Positions 36,519 to 44,694 of a stretch of 64,000 nucleotides of DNA are shown here, one piece after another. The position numbers and the translations under genes are program-made. Source of the DNA: Novosphingobium sp. CF614 (GTDB taxonomy: Bacteria > Pseudomonadota > Alphaproteobacteria > Sphingomonadales > Sphingomonadaceae); NCBI RefSeq assembly GCF_900113255.1, contig NZ_FOOR01000002.1:401516-465515 (forward strand), in the 5' to 3' direction. The first letter of the stretch is position 1. Each line of letters opens with the position of its first letter. Under the pieces are notes generated by a model, which made no database searches, was not told the origin of the DNA, and was given only the letters and a program-made list of their open reading frames with translations.

Positions 36519-37400
36519 ATGCGCTATTCCGTCAGCCACATCACCACGCTGAAATATGCCGCCCCCGTGCGGCTCGCGCAGTTCAACATGCGGCTGCGGC
36601 CGGCGGACTGGCCGGGGCAGACGGTCAGCGACTACGTTCTGGGCATCGAGCCGCAGCCGGCGCAAGTGCACGATGGCGAAGGCGGATATCACGTCAACGA
36701 GACCCGCTTTTCCATGCACGAGCCGATCGACCGGCTGCAGGTCGAGAGCCGCTTCACCGTGGAGCGCGAGCCGCTGCCTTTCTTCGTCGCCGACGCCACC
36801 GGGCCGGACCTTGCCGAGCTTCGCGAGCGGGCGATGAAGCTGCCCGATCTTTCCGCCCTGGCGCCCGCCTCCTACATCTTTGCCTCGCCGGTCGCCGCGC
36901 CCGAGCACGACATCGCGATGTGGGCAGGCGCCTTCCTGGACGAAGCGATGCCGGTGATGGAGGCCGGCCGGGCCCTGATGCGGGCGATCCACGATGAATT
37001 CACTTTCGATTCCAAAGCGACCTTCACCGATACGCCGCCGATCGAGGCGTTCCGCCGCCGCCGCGGCGTCTGCCAGGATTTCAGCCACGTCATGATCGTC
37101 GCCGCGCGCGCCCACGGCATTCCGGCTGGCTATGTCAGCGGCTACTTGCGCACGCTGCCGCCGCCGGGGCGGGAACGGCTGGTGGGGGCCGACGCGATGC
37201 ACGCCTGGGTCAATCTGTGGTGCGGCGAGGAACTGGGCTGGGTCGGCTTCGATCCGACCAACGCAATGCTGGCCGATGCCGACCACATCTTCATCGGCAT
37301 GGGCCGCGACTATTCCGACGTCGCCCCGCTCGACGGCACGTTCCGGGGAACCTCGGCGCAGACGATGTATTTCTCGGTGGACGTGGTGCCGCTGGAGTGA
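36519..37400 (+). CDS. Transglutaminase-like cysteine protease family protein
   Basis: 293 residues from ATG 36519 (MRYSVSHITTLKYAAPV), the usual start of the bacterial transglutaminase N-terminal domain. Catalytic core: FRRRRGVCQDFSHVMIVAAR (Cys), DAMHAWVNLWCG (His) and WVGFDPTNAM (Asp). Such proteins accompany the alpha-E/ATP-grasp pair and may hydrolyse or transfer the amide product. An in-frame reading back to 36393 would translate the repeat at 36406-36496 into a 42-residue extension; I treat that as spurious. The insertion of the repeat splits what was probably one continuous operon. Confidence 0.92.
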   Translation: MRYSVSHITTLKYAAPVRLAQFNMRLRPADWPGQTVSDYVLGIEPQPAQVHDGEGGYHVNETRFSMHEPIDRLQVESRFTVEREPLPFFVADATGPDLAELRERAMKLPDLSALAPASYIFASPVAAPEHDIAMWAGAFLDEAMPVMEAGRALMRAIHDEFTFDSKATFTDTPPIEAFRRRRGVCQDFSHVMIVAARAHGIPAGYVSGYLRTLPPPGRERLVGADAMHAWVNLWCGEELGWVGFDPTNAMLADADHIFIGMGRDYSDVAPLDGTFRGTSAQTMYFSVDVVPLE

Positions 37401-37503
37401 AGCGCCGGCAAGCCCGGAACGACGTCGATGACCCGACGCCTGCCTGAGACCGCCGGTCGGAGGCGGCTGGAACGGTGCATTCGATTGTGCTATTCTTGCC
37501 ACC

Positions 37504-38193
37504 ATGGATCGGTCGCTGGGACGAAGAACAGTTCTCAAGGGTGGTTTGGCGGCGGGGATGGGCCTGGCCCTGTCCGGCCGCGCCCTGGCGAGCGAAGCCG
37601 CTGCGGCGGCAACCGGGACAGGGTTCACCACCGGGGCAGGATTCACCACCGGGGCCAGCGCCTTCGCGATCACGCCTTACGAACGGCGCGTCCTCGATAT
37701 CGCGGCCAGCCAGGTCCAGCGCGTCGGCACGAGGGTGTGGCGGTCCGATATCGTCGGCGTCGCGGACTTCGCACAGCCTTCGTGGAAGCCGCGCCTGCAT
37801 TTCGCCAATATCGAAGCGGGGACGGTGCGCTCCTTCCTGCTCGCGCATGGGCGTGGTTCCGATCCGGAACACAGCGGCTGGCTGCGCAGTTTCTCCAACA
37901 TGCCCGGGTCCGAGGCCACCTCGCGCGGGGCTTTCCTCACTTGCGAGTGGTATCAGGGCAAGTACGGCACCTCGATCCGGCTGGTCGGGCTCGATTCGGA
38001 CAATTCGATGGCGCTCAATCGCGCGATCGTGATGCATCCGGCGTGGTACGTGGATCTTTCGATGATCGCGAAATGGGGCAAGCTCGGCCGCAGCGAAGGC
38101 TGCTTCGCGATGAGCAACACCGATTTCAACGAAGCGCTGTGGCACTTGTCCGGCGGACGCCTGCTGTTCGCCGACCGCATCGGCGAAACCTGA
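37504..38193 (+). CDS. Murein L,D-transpeptidase catalytic-domain family protein, Tat-exported
   Basis: 229 residues. Twin-arginine-like leader (LGRRTVLKGGLAAGMGLALS), then a short Gly-Thr repeat (GTGFTTGAGFTTGAS) and a YkuD_2-type domain: LHFANIEAGTVRSFLLAHGRG, CEWYQGKYGTSIRLVGLD, VMHPAWYV and the catalytic GRSEGCFAMSN (His and Cys). Relatives are periplasmic enzymes that crosslink or cleave peptidoglycan stems. Its place directly after the amidoligase/transglutaminase genes suggests a link of that pathway to cell-wall peptides, but a 103-base gap separates it and this could be coincidence. The stop codon lies inside a 12-base tandem repeat. Confidence 0.85.
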   Translation: MDRSLGRRTVLKGGLAAGMGLALSGRALASEAAAAATGTGFTTGAGFTTGASAFAITPYERRVLDIAASQVQRVGTRVWRSDIVGVADFAQPSWKPRLHFANIEAGTVRSFLLAHGRGSDPEHSGWLRSFSNMPGSEATSRGAFLTCEWYQGKYGTSIRLVGLDSDNSMALNRAIVMHPAWYVDLSMIAKWGKLGRSEGCFAMSNTDFNEALWHLSGGRLLFADRIGET

Positions 38194-38234
38194 ACCGGGG
38201 CCTGAACCGGGGCCTGAACCGGGGCCTGAACCGG
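38189..38234 (+). repeat. 12-base tandem repeat across a stop codon
   Basis: CCTGAACCGGGG repeated three times exactly, plus a 10-base partial copy (38189, 38201, 38213, 38225). The first unit contains the TGA stop of the L,D-transpeptidase gene. Confidence 0.9.
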
Positions 38235-38284
38235 CCCCCACTCCGAGGTTAGACACCTTGGCGAGGCGGTGTTACGGGGCAGGC

Positions 38285-39274
38285 ATGGAAGGCGAGATCA
38301 GCAACGCGGATTGGCCGGTTTTCGGCTGGATCGACGATATCCGTCCGGCCCTGGCCGATGCGGTCGGCGCCGGCCGGCCGGCCGCGCTGGCGACGCTGTA
38401 CAAGGTCGAGGGCAGCGCTCCGCGCGGGCCGGGCGCGCAAATGCTGTTCACGCCGGGCGGGGACGGCGGCATCGCCGCGAGCGGCTATTTCTCCGGCGAC
38501 TGCATCGAAGGCGACGTCGCCAACCACGCCGCGCAAGTCCTGGCCGATGGAGAGCCGCGCCGGCTGCACTACGGCATGGGCAGCCCGTGGATCGACATTC
38601 GCCTGCGGTGCGGCGGCGCGCTGCACGTGCTGGTCGAACGCCTCGCCCCCGGCGACGAGGCCGTCCGCGCCTTGCTGGACCACGCCCGCGCACGGCGCTC
38701 CTGCACCTGGAGCAGCGACGGCGCGGCGCGCGCCGTCAGCGCGGAGGCCGGCGCGCTGCTCCACCTGTCGGAAGACCCGTTCCGCATCGCCCGCCGATAC
38801 GATCCGCCGCGCCGGCTGATCGTATCGGGCGGCGATCCCGGCGCGCTGGCGGCCGCGCACCTTGGCACGCTCGCCCGCTTCGAGACGATCCTGGTGCGCC
38901 CCCAGGGGCCCGAGGCGCCGCCGCCCTTCCCGGTTTCCCGGTACTTGCGCGAGGAGCCCGCCGAAGCACTGGCCCGCCTGGGCGTCGATCGCTGGACCGC
39001 CTACCTGGGCGCCACGCACGAAGACCATCACGACCTTGGCGGCTGCCTTGCGGCGCTGCGCGGGGGCGCCGGCTATGTCGGCATGATCGGCGCCCGATCG
39101 CGCGCGCCAGGCCGGCGGGCCGCCCTCGAAGCGCAAGGGGCAAGCGGCGAGGAACTGGCCGGGCTGCATCTTTCGCCCGGCATGCCCGGCCTCGGCAAGT
39201 CGCCATGGGAAGTGGCGACCGGCATCATCGCGGAAATCATGCGGGCGCTCAATCCTGCGCGCGAGCGCGCGTGA
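38285..39274 (+). CDS. xdhC: XdhC-family molybdenum cofactor chaperone
   Basis: 329 residues from ATG 38285. XdhC proteins bind, sulfurate or protect the molybdenum cofactor before insertion in xanthine-dehydrogenase-type enzymes. N-terminal XdhC/CoxI domain: ALATLYKVEGSAPRGPGAQM, GYFSGDCIEGDVANHA (conserved Cys); C-terminal Rossmann-like domain: LIVSGGDPGALAAA, ATHEDHHDL, YVGMIGARSRA and GLGKSPWEVATGIIAEI. Overlaps the following gene by 4 bases (GTGA). Confidence 0.9.
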   Translation: MEGEISNADWPVFGWIDDIRPALADAVGAGRPAALATLYKVEGSAPRGPGAQMLFTPGGDGGIAASGYFSGDCIEGDVANHAAQVLADGEPRRLHYGMGSPWIDIRLRCGGALHVLVERLAPGDEAVRALLDHARARRSCTWSSDGAARAVSAEAGALLHLSEDPFRIARRYDPPRRLIVSGGDPGALAAAHLGTLARFETILVRPQGPEAPPPFPVSRYLREEPAEALARLGVDRWTAYLGATHEDHHDLGGCLAALRGGAGYVGMIGARSRAPGRRAALEAQGASGEELAGLHLSPGMPGLGKSPWEVATGIIAEIMRALNPARERA

Positions 39275-39867
39275 CACTGGCCTGCGCGCAACCGCGCGCG
39301 ACGCTGGTCGCGGTGGTGCTGGCGGCGGGCAGCGCGACCCGCTTCGGCGGCGACAAGCTTTCCGCCCCGCTCGATGGACAACCGCTGCTGTTCCACGCCA
39401 TCCGTGCCGCCCGCGCGGCGCCGGTCAGCCGGGTGATCGTGGTCGCCCGGCCCGGCCTGGAAACCGGCGCGTGGGCCGGGGCGCCGGCGGTCGAGGTGGT
39501 CCGCCTGGCAAGCGCCGCCATGGCCGATTCGCTCAAGGCGGGAATCGCCGCGGCGGGCGCGGCGGACGGGGCCTTCGTCTTCCTGGGCGACATGCCCGCC
39601 GTCCCGCACCAGGAGGCCGCGCGGCTCGCCGGGCTGCTGGGCCGCGCCTATGCCGCCCTGCCCCGGCACGAGGGGCGCCCCGGCCACCCGGTGCTGCTTT
39701 CGGCCCAGGCCTTTCCCGACATCGCCCGCCTTGCCGGCGACGAAGGCGCGGGCCGGCTCCTGCGCGCCCGCGCGGATGTCGTGTTCGACGATTGCCCCGA
39801 CCCGGCGATCCATCTCGACGTGGACCTGCCCGAAGACCTGGAGCGGCTGGCGAAGCGGGACCGATAG
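39271..39867 (+). CDS. MobA/MocA-like molybdopterin nucleotidyltransferase
   Basis: 198 residues from GTG 39271, overlapping the xdhC stop. Nucleotidyltransferase fold with VVLAAGSATRFGGDKLSAPL (nucleotide loop) and the metal site FVFLGDMPAVP, then GHPVLLS. Proteins of this length next to xdhC usually attach CMP (MocA) to the cofactor for hydroxylase-type molybdoenzymes. A separate mobA for GMP transfer is present at 58179, which supports the MocA reading here. Confidence 0.88.
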   Translation: MTLACAQPRATLVAVVLAAGSATRFGGDKLSAPLDGQPLLFHAIRAARAAPVSRVIVVARPGLETGAWAGAPAVEVVRLASAAMADSLKAGIAAAGAADGAFVFLGDMPAVPHQEAARLAGLLGRAYAALPRHEGRPGHPVLLSAQAFPDIARLAGDEGAGRLLRARADVVFDDCPDPAIHLDVDLPEDLERLAKRDR

Positions 39868-39937
39868 CGCAAGGAACACGAAATCGGAATCGAGACCCGC
39901 TCCCAGAAACCGGATAACAACAGACCTGCCCGCTTTT

Positions 39938-40504
39938 TCAGGCCCGCCCGGTCGCGTTCGAAAGCAAGGCCGGATCGATGCCCTCGGCGCGCCAGGTGGC
40001 CATCCAGCGGGCTTCGGGCGGCGTATCGAACAGCACTTCGCGGTGGCCTTCGGCGGCGTACCAGCCATGTTGGCGCATCTCGCTTTCGAGCTGGCCGGCA
40101 CCCCAGCCGGCATAGCCCAGCGCCATCAGCCAGTGGCTCGGCCCGCGCCCCTCGGTGATCGCGTAAAGAACGTCGAGCGAGGCGGACAGCGCGCAAAGCG
40201 GCTGAACCTCTATGGTATCGCCCCCGCCCCAATCCGTCGAATGCAGGATGAAACCCCGCCCCGGCTCCACCGGGCCGCCATTGAGCACGGCACAGTCCGG
40301 CGCCATGCCCGGGTCCAGCCCCAGCTCCCTGAGAATCTCATGGAAACGCACGCGCGCGCGGACATGGCCGATACCGATGCCGAGCGCGCCGTGTTCGTCG
40401 TGCACGCACATGACCGTCACCGAACGTTCGAAGCGCGGATCGAACATGCCGGGCATCGCCAGCAGGATCCGTCCGGAAAGGTACTGCTCCCTTGTCACGC
40501 CCAT
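39938..40504 (-). CDS. yqgE: YqgE/AlgH family protein (UPF0301)
   Basis: 188 residues from ATG 40504 (MGVTREQYLSGRILLAMPGM), the standard start of this family; the longer reading upstream is not conserved in type. Motifs: MFDPRFERSVTVMCVHDEHGALGI, LNGGPVEPGRGFILHS and the late GYAGWGAGQLESE. The family is widespread and small; its biochemical role is unsettled, with links to transcription control (AlgH). Convergent with the MocA-like gene, divergent from the TonB receptor. Confidence 0.93.
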   Translation of the reverse strand: MGVTREQYLSGRILLAMPGMFDPRFERSVTVMCVHDEHGALGIGIGHVRARVRFHEILRELGLDPGMAPDCAVLNGGPVEPGRGFILHSTDWGGGDTIEVQPLCALSASLDVLYAITEGRGPSHWLMALGYAGWGAGQLESEMRQHGWYAAEGHREVLFDTPPEARWMATWRAEGIDPALLSNATGRA

Positions 40505-40626
40505 GAGTGTAGTCGCTTGGCGGGCGAGGGCAAGATAGGTGGCGTCCCGGACGGTCTGGGAAACGAGCCGCGCCCGCTTGCCTGCCCGCGAACTTTCCCT
40601 ATGAAGTCGGCCCCGATGGAGCTGGC

Positions 40627-42684
40627 ATGAACCTTCCGCGATCCCGCGCCGCCCTGGCAGGACCGATCCTGGCACTCGGCATGTTCGCCGCCGGCCCGGT
40701 CCAGGCCGGCGCATCCGACCGGCGCGACGACGGGACCCAGGCCGCCGCGATCCTGGTGACCGGCCACGGGCTCGAGGATGGCCCGGCCGTCCCGGCCTAT
40801 GACGTGGCGACGATCGGGCGCGGCGCGATCACCGCCAGCCCGTCCGGACGGATCGAGGATGTCTTGTCCGCGATCGCGGGGTTCCAGCAGTTCCGCCGGA
40901 CGGACAGCCGGGCGGCAAACCCCTCCGCGCAGGGCGTGACGCTGCGTGCGCTGGGCGGCAATGCCTCCAGCCGGGCGCTGCTGCTGCTTGACGGCGTACC
41001 CGTCGCCAATCCGTTCTTCGGCTATGTCCCGCTTTCCGCGCTCAGTCCCGACCGGCTTTCCACGGTGCGGGTGACGCGCGGGGGCGGCGCCGGTGCTTTC
41101 GGTGCCGGCGCAGTATCGGGGACGATCGAGCTGACCAGCGCCGGGCCGGACGAGATCGGCGCGTTGCAGGCCGCCGCCTTGGTCGACCAGCGCGGCGAGA
41201 CCCAGCTTTCGGCCACCGCCGCCCCCCGCCTGGGCCAGGGTTTCGTCGTCGCCAGCGGGCAGTGGGACGGCGGGCTGTGGGACAGGGGGCAGGGTTTCTG
41301 GACGACGCCGAAAGACCAGCGCGTCGCCGCTTCGGCTCGCGCGGCCTATGAAAGCTGGTCGGGCTCGCTGCGCGCCGTCGCCCCGCTGACCGACACGATC
41401 GAGATCCAGGCATCCGGCCTTGCCTATCACAATGCGCGCACGCTGCGCTTCCAAGGCGCCGATTCGACATCCTCGGGCCAGCAGGCCAGCTTGCGCCTGG
41501 TGGGCCGGGGTGAGTGGCGGTTCGACGTTCTGGGCTATGTCCAGGCGCAGGATTTCTCGAACGTCGTCATCAGTTCCTCAAGCTTCAAGAAGACGCTCGA
41601 CCAGGCGAAGACGCCGACGCTGGCGGTGGGGGGCAAGGCGGAGCTGCGCCCGCCGGTGGGTGCGGCGCACGTGCTGCGCCTGGGCGCCGACCTCCGGCTT
41701 GCCGAGGGACACCTGGTGGAAGTGCCCTACACCGCCGGCGCGCCCAGCGGCTTTCGCCGTGCCGGCGGCGACCAGTCGAACCTGGGCCTCTACGCCGAGG
41801 ACGACTGGACCTTGGGCGCATTCGTGCTCACCGCCGGCTTGCGCGCCGATCGCTGGACCATCTGCGGCGGCTTCTTCCGCGAGCTGAACGCGGCGGGCGC
41901 GGTCAGCCAGGACACGACCTTCCCCAACCGCTCGGGCTGGAACGCCAATGCGCGCGGCGGCCTCGTCTGGCATGCGGGCAAGGCGCTGTCGCTGCGCGCC
42001 GCCGCCTATACCGGCATGCGCGTGCCCACGCTCAACGAACTCTACCGCCCCTTCGTGGTGTTCCCGGTGAGGACCGCGGCCAACGCCGCGCTGAAGCCGG
42101 AGCGGCTGCGCGGCTACGAGGCGGGAATTGACCTGCATCCGGCACCGGGCCTGTCGCTGTCGCTCACCGCCTTCGACAACCGGCTCGAGGACGCGATCGC
42201 CAACGTCACCATCGGCACCAACTTGCGCGAGCGCCAGAACGTCGATGCCATCCACGCGCGCGGGATCGAGGCTTCGGCCGACCTTTCGCTGGGCCAGGTC
42301 AGCCTGAACGGCTCGCTTGCCTGGACCGATTCGAAAGTCGAGGCGAGCGGCGCGCAGGCACCGCTCGACGGCATGCGCCCCGCGCAAGTGCCCAGGCTCG
42401 CCACGAGCGCGACGCTTGCCTGGGCGCCGCGCCCGGGCTGGCGCCTGGCCGCCACGCTGCGCCATCTGGGCGCCCAGTACGAGGACGACCTGCAAGCCGA
42501 TACGCTGCCCGCCGCGACCACCCTCGATGCCTACGCCCTGCTCCCCCTCGCCGGCCCGTTCTCGCTGGTGCTGCGCGGCGAGAACCTGGCCGATGAGACG
42601 GTGGTGACTCGCAACCAGGCCGGCTCGATCGACCTCGGCACGCCGCGCACGCTGTGGGCCGGGATCAAGGTGGGCTTGCGGTGA
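40627..42684 (+). CDS. TonB-dependent receptor, substrate unknown
   Basis: 685-residue outer-membrane receptor. Signal peptide cut near GPVQAGA; plug with AAAILVTGHG (TonB box region), GRIEDVLSAIAGFQQFRR, VTLRALGGNASSRALLLLDGVP and VRVTRGGGAGAFGAGAVSG; barrel with the repeated YAEDDW and LRLPTLNELY-like (MRVPTLNELYRPF) blocks, ending LWAGIKVGLR. The plug resembles the BtuB/vitamin or metal group more than siderophore receptors, but no cobalamin riboswitch or metal cluster is seen upstream. Followed 46 bases later by a molybdo-hydroxylase small subunit. Confidence 0.87.
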   Translation: MNLPRSRAALAGPILALGMFAAGPVQAGASDRRDDGTQAAAILVTGHGLEDGPAVPAYDVATIGRGAITASPSGRIEDVLSAIAGFQQFRRTDSRAANPSAQGVTLRALGGNASSRALLLLDGVPVANPFFGYVPLSALSPDRLSTVRVTRGGGAGAFGAGAVSGTIELTSAGPDEIGALQAAALVDQRGETQLSATAAPRLGQGFVVASGQWDGGLWDRGQGFWTTPKDQRVAASARAAYESWSGSLRAVAPLTDTIEIQASGLAYHNARTLRFQGADSTSSGQQASLRLVGRGEWRFDVLGYVQAQDFSNVVISSSSFKKTLDQAKTPTLAVGGKAELRPPVGAAHVLRLGADLRLAEGHLVEVPYTAGAPSGFRRAGGDQSNLGLYAEDDWTLGAFVLTAGLRADRWTICGGFFRELNAAGAVSQDTTFPNRSGWNANARGGLVWHAGKALSLRAAAYTGMRVPTLNELYRPFVVFPVRTAANAALKPERLRGYEAGIDLHPAPGLSLSLTAFDNRLEDAIANVTIGTNLRERQNVDAIHARGIEASADLSLGQVSLNGSLAWTDSKVEASGAQAPLDGMRPAQVPRLATSATLAWAPRPGWRLAATLRHLGAQYEDDLQADTLPAATTLDAYALLPLAGPFSLVLRGENLADETVVTRNQAGSIDLGTPRTLWAGIKVGLR

Positions 42685-42730
42685 CGGCGGGGGACTGGCC
42701 CCGGCGACCGCGAGCGCCTAAAGACCCCCA

Positions 42731-43291
42731 ATGCCGCGCCTGACCGTCAACGACCGTCCGATCGAATTCGACATGGATCCGCGCACGCCCCTGCTCTGGG
42801 CGCTGCGCGATGCCGCCAATCTCACCGGGACCAAGTACGGCTGCGGCGTGGGCGATTGCGGCGCCTGCATGGTCATGGTGGACAGTGCGGCGCTGCGTTC
42901 GTGCCTGATCTCGCTGGCCGAATGCGAAGGCCGCTTCGTCACCACCATCGAGGGTCTTTCGCACGACCGCTCCCACCCGGTGCAGCAGGCGATGGTGGCC
43001 GAACAGGCGATCCAGTGCGGTTTCTGCACCCCCGGCATCGTCATCAGCGGCGCGGCGCTGCTGGCGCGCAACGCCAATCCCAGCGAGGCCGAGATCAGGG
43101 AGGCGATTCCCAACTTGTGCCGCTGCGGCGTCTATCCCCGGCTGGTGCGCGCGATCCAGCGCGCCGGCGCCGTCACCCGCCGCGAGGAGACGATCAGCGC
43201 CGCACCCGCCCCTGGCATCACGCGCGAAGATGCGGCAAGGGCGGTTCCGGCGATGGCGCCCGAACCGCCGCCGCCACCCACAGGACCATGA
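42731..43291 (+). CDS. [2Fe-2S] small subunit of a molybdenum hydroxylase (IorA/CoxS type)
   Basis: 186 residues. Two iron-sulfur cluster sites: plant-ferredoxin-type Cys38, Cys43, Cys46 and Cys58 (KYGCGVGDCGACMVM), and the four-helix site Cys96, Cys99, Cys130 and Cys132 (QCGFCTPG, NLCRCG). This is the electron-transfer subunit of enzymes such as isoquinoline 1-oxidoreductase. A Pro-rich tail follows residue 160. The molybdopterin large subunit that it needs is not adjacent; arsC begins 10 bases later. XdhC and MocA genes lie 3 kb upstream. Confidence 0.9.
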   Translation: MPRLTVNDRPIEFDMDPRTPLLWALRDAANLTGTKYGCGVGDCGACMVMVDSAALRSCLISLAECEGRFVTTIEGLSHDRSHPVQQAMVAEQAIQCGFCTPGIVISGAALLARNANPSEAEIREAIPNLCRCGVYPRLVRAIQRAGAVTRREETISAAPAPGITREDAARAVPAMAPEPPPPPTGP

Positions 43292-43301
43292 GGAGACAGC
43301 C

Positions 43302-43646
43302 ATGAAGGCAACGATCTGGCACAACCCCAATTGCGGCACTTCGCGCAAGACGCTGGCGATCCTGCAGGAGACGCCCGGTGTAGAGCTGGAAGTGGTCGAA
43401 TATCTCAAGACTCCGCCCAGCGCCGACAAGCTGGCGCAGCTTTATCGCGATGCCGGGATCACGCCGCAACAGGGCCTGCGCCTGCGCGGCACCGACGCCG
43501 CCGAGCGCGGGTTGCCGGAAGCCGGCGATGCCGCCGTGCTCGCCGCGATGGCCGCCGAACCGATCCTGATCGAACGCCCGCTGGTGGAAACCGACAAGGG
43601 CGCAAGGCTCTGCCGGCCCCAGGAAAAGGTTCACGAAATTCTGTGA
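43302..43646 (+). CDS. arsC: ArsC-family arsenate reductase, glutaredoxin type
   Basis: 114 residues from ATG 43302, with GGAGA upstream. Thioredoxin-like fold with the single catalytic Cys11 in IWHNPNCGTSRKTL, and later the loop IERPLVETDKGARLCRP that supplies the conserved Arg residues. Reduces arsenate with glutathione and glutaredoxin. It stands without arsB or arsR, so it may serve as a general ArsC/YffB-like protein, though the second half fits true ArsC well. Confidence 0.9.
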   Translation: MKATIWHNPNCGTSRKTLAILQETPGVELEVVEYLKTPPSADKLAQLYRDAGITPQQGLRLRGTDAAERGLPEAGDAAVLAAMAAEPILIERPLVETDKGARLCRPQEKVHEIL

Positions 43647-43759
43647 CGAACCGCTCGTTTATCCAAACGGCCCGTCCCCACCGCCTTGCAATGCGGGTGG
43701 TAATCTGCCACCGCATGGCACATTCGTGACACGATAACAGTGCGAAAGCTTCCGCCAGC

Positions 43760-44398
43760 ATGACCAGTACCGAGCTTACCCGAGAGGCGCTGCCCCAGAA
43801 GATCAAGCGGAAGATCAAGCAGGGGTTGGGGCCCTGGGGGATTTTCCTGGAAGGCTTCCTGCGCAATCCGGTGATGGTCGGTTCCATCGTGCCGTCCTCG
43901 CGCTTTACCATCAACCGCATGCTCGCGCCGGTGGATTGGAACACCTGCAAGCTGTTCGTCGAATACGGGCCGGGCGTGGGCACATTCTGCCGCCCGGTGC
44001 TCGACCGGATGCGCCGCGATGCGACCTTGCTGGTGATCGACACCAACCCCCTGTTCATCGATTACCTGCGCCGCACCATCACCGACAGCCGCTTCGTCGC
44101 GGTGCATGGCTCGGCGGCGGACGTGGAGGCCATCGTGCGCGCCCACGGCCACGAGAAGGCGGACTACGTGCTGTCCGGCCTGCCGTTCTCCACCCTGCCC
44201 GAAGGCGTCGGCCCGGCGATCGCGGCGGCGACCTACCGCGTGATCCGCAAGGGCGGCGCGTTCCTGGTCTACCAGTTCACGCCCAAGGCCCGCTCCTTCA
44301 TGGCCCGGCACTTCAAGCGCATCGACAACGCCCTGGAGCCGATCAACGTACCGCCTTGCTTCATGTACTGGGGCTGGAAGGACGAAGACGAGGGCTGA
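43760..44398 (+). CDS. Class I SAM methyltransferase, phospholipid N-methyltransferase-like (PmtA)
   Basis: 212 residues. SAM site VEYGPGVGTFCRPVL, followed by LLVIDTNPLFIDYLRR (acidic ribose loop), GSAADVEAI and a YVLSGLPFSTLPEG catalytic stretch, which resembles PmtA/KsgA-like enzymes that methylate phosphatidylethanolamine to phosphatidylcholine. A basic amphipathic N-terminus (PQKIKRKIKQGLGPW) would suit peripheral membrane binding. Monocistronic. Specific substrate is inferred. Confidence 0.78.
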   Translation: MTSTELTREALPQKIKRKIKQGLGPWGIFLEGFLRNPVMVGSIVPSSRFTINRMLAPVDWNTCKLFVEYGPGVGTFCRPVLDRMRRDATLLVIDTNPLFIDYLRRTITDSRFVAVHGSAADVEAIVRAHGHEKADYVLSGLPFSTLPEGVGPAIAAATYRVIRKGGAFLVYQFTPKARSFMARHFKRIDNALEPINVPPCFMYWGWKDEDEG

Positions 44399-44498
44399 GC
44401 CGGAAGGGAAGCGGAAAGCCTTCTCCCCAGCGAGCGGCCTGACGCGCGAGCGGCGTGGTTCGCATTTTCGGTGCGAAACTCCGGGCCATCGGGAGCCT

Positions 44499-44694
44499 GC
44501 CAAATCTCGTTGATCGGAACTCTTGTTCCCCTTCCCTTCGCCCCCCTTCCTTCGTCATTGCGAGCCGCCGCAAGCGGCGCGGCAAGCCAAGCTGTGGGCC
44601 AGGGCGGTTTAGTGTTGCCCTGGATTGCTTCGGCGGCTGCGCCGCCTTGCCATGACGAAGGGAGGAGATGAGCCTCGCTCCAGGAAACTTCGCA
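44499..44694. repeat. MITE-like palindromic repeat, copy C
   Basis: Intact long form: CAAATCTCGTTGATCGGAAC at the left, CATTGCGAGCCGCCGCAAGC, GGCGCGGCAAGCC, CCCTGGATTGCTTCGGC, a GGCGGCTGCGCCGCC hairpin, CCATGACGAAGG and a degenerate right end. Its right end abuts the stop codon of the membrane-protein gene. It fills the 296-base gap between two convergent genes. Confidence 0.78.

Noticed and set aside
38189..38234. Short tandem units considered as a CRISPR fragment
   Set aside because: Units are contiguous 12-mers without spacers, and no cas genes are near. No CRISPR array seen in the window.
40505..40626. Cobalamin riboswitch upstream of the TonB receptor at 40627
   Set aside because: The conserved B12-box sequence is not present and the gap is too short for the full aptamer.
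43687..43695. TGCAATGCG, same 10-mer as the phaZ site, before the methyltransferase gene
   Set aside because: The flanks do not match the phasin or phaZ sites, and one 10-mer match in 64 kb can occur by chance.
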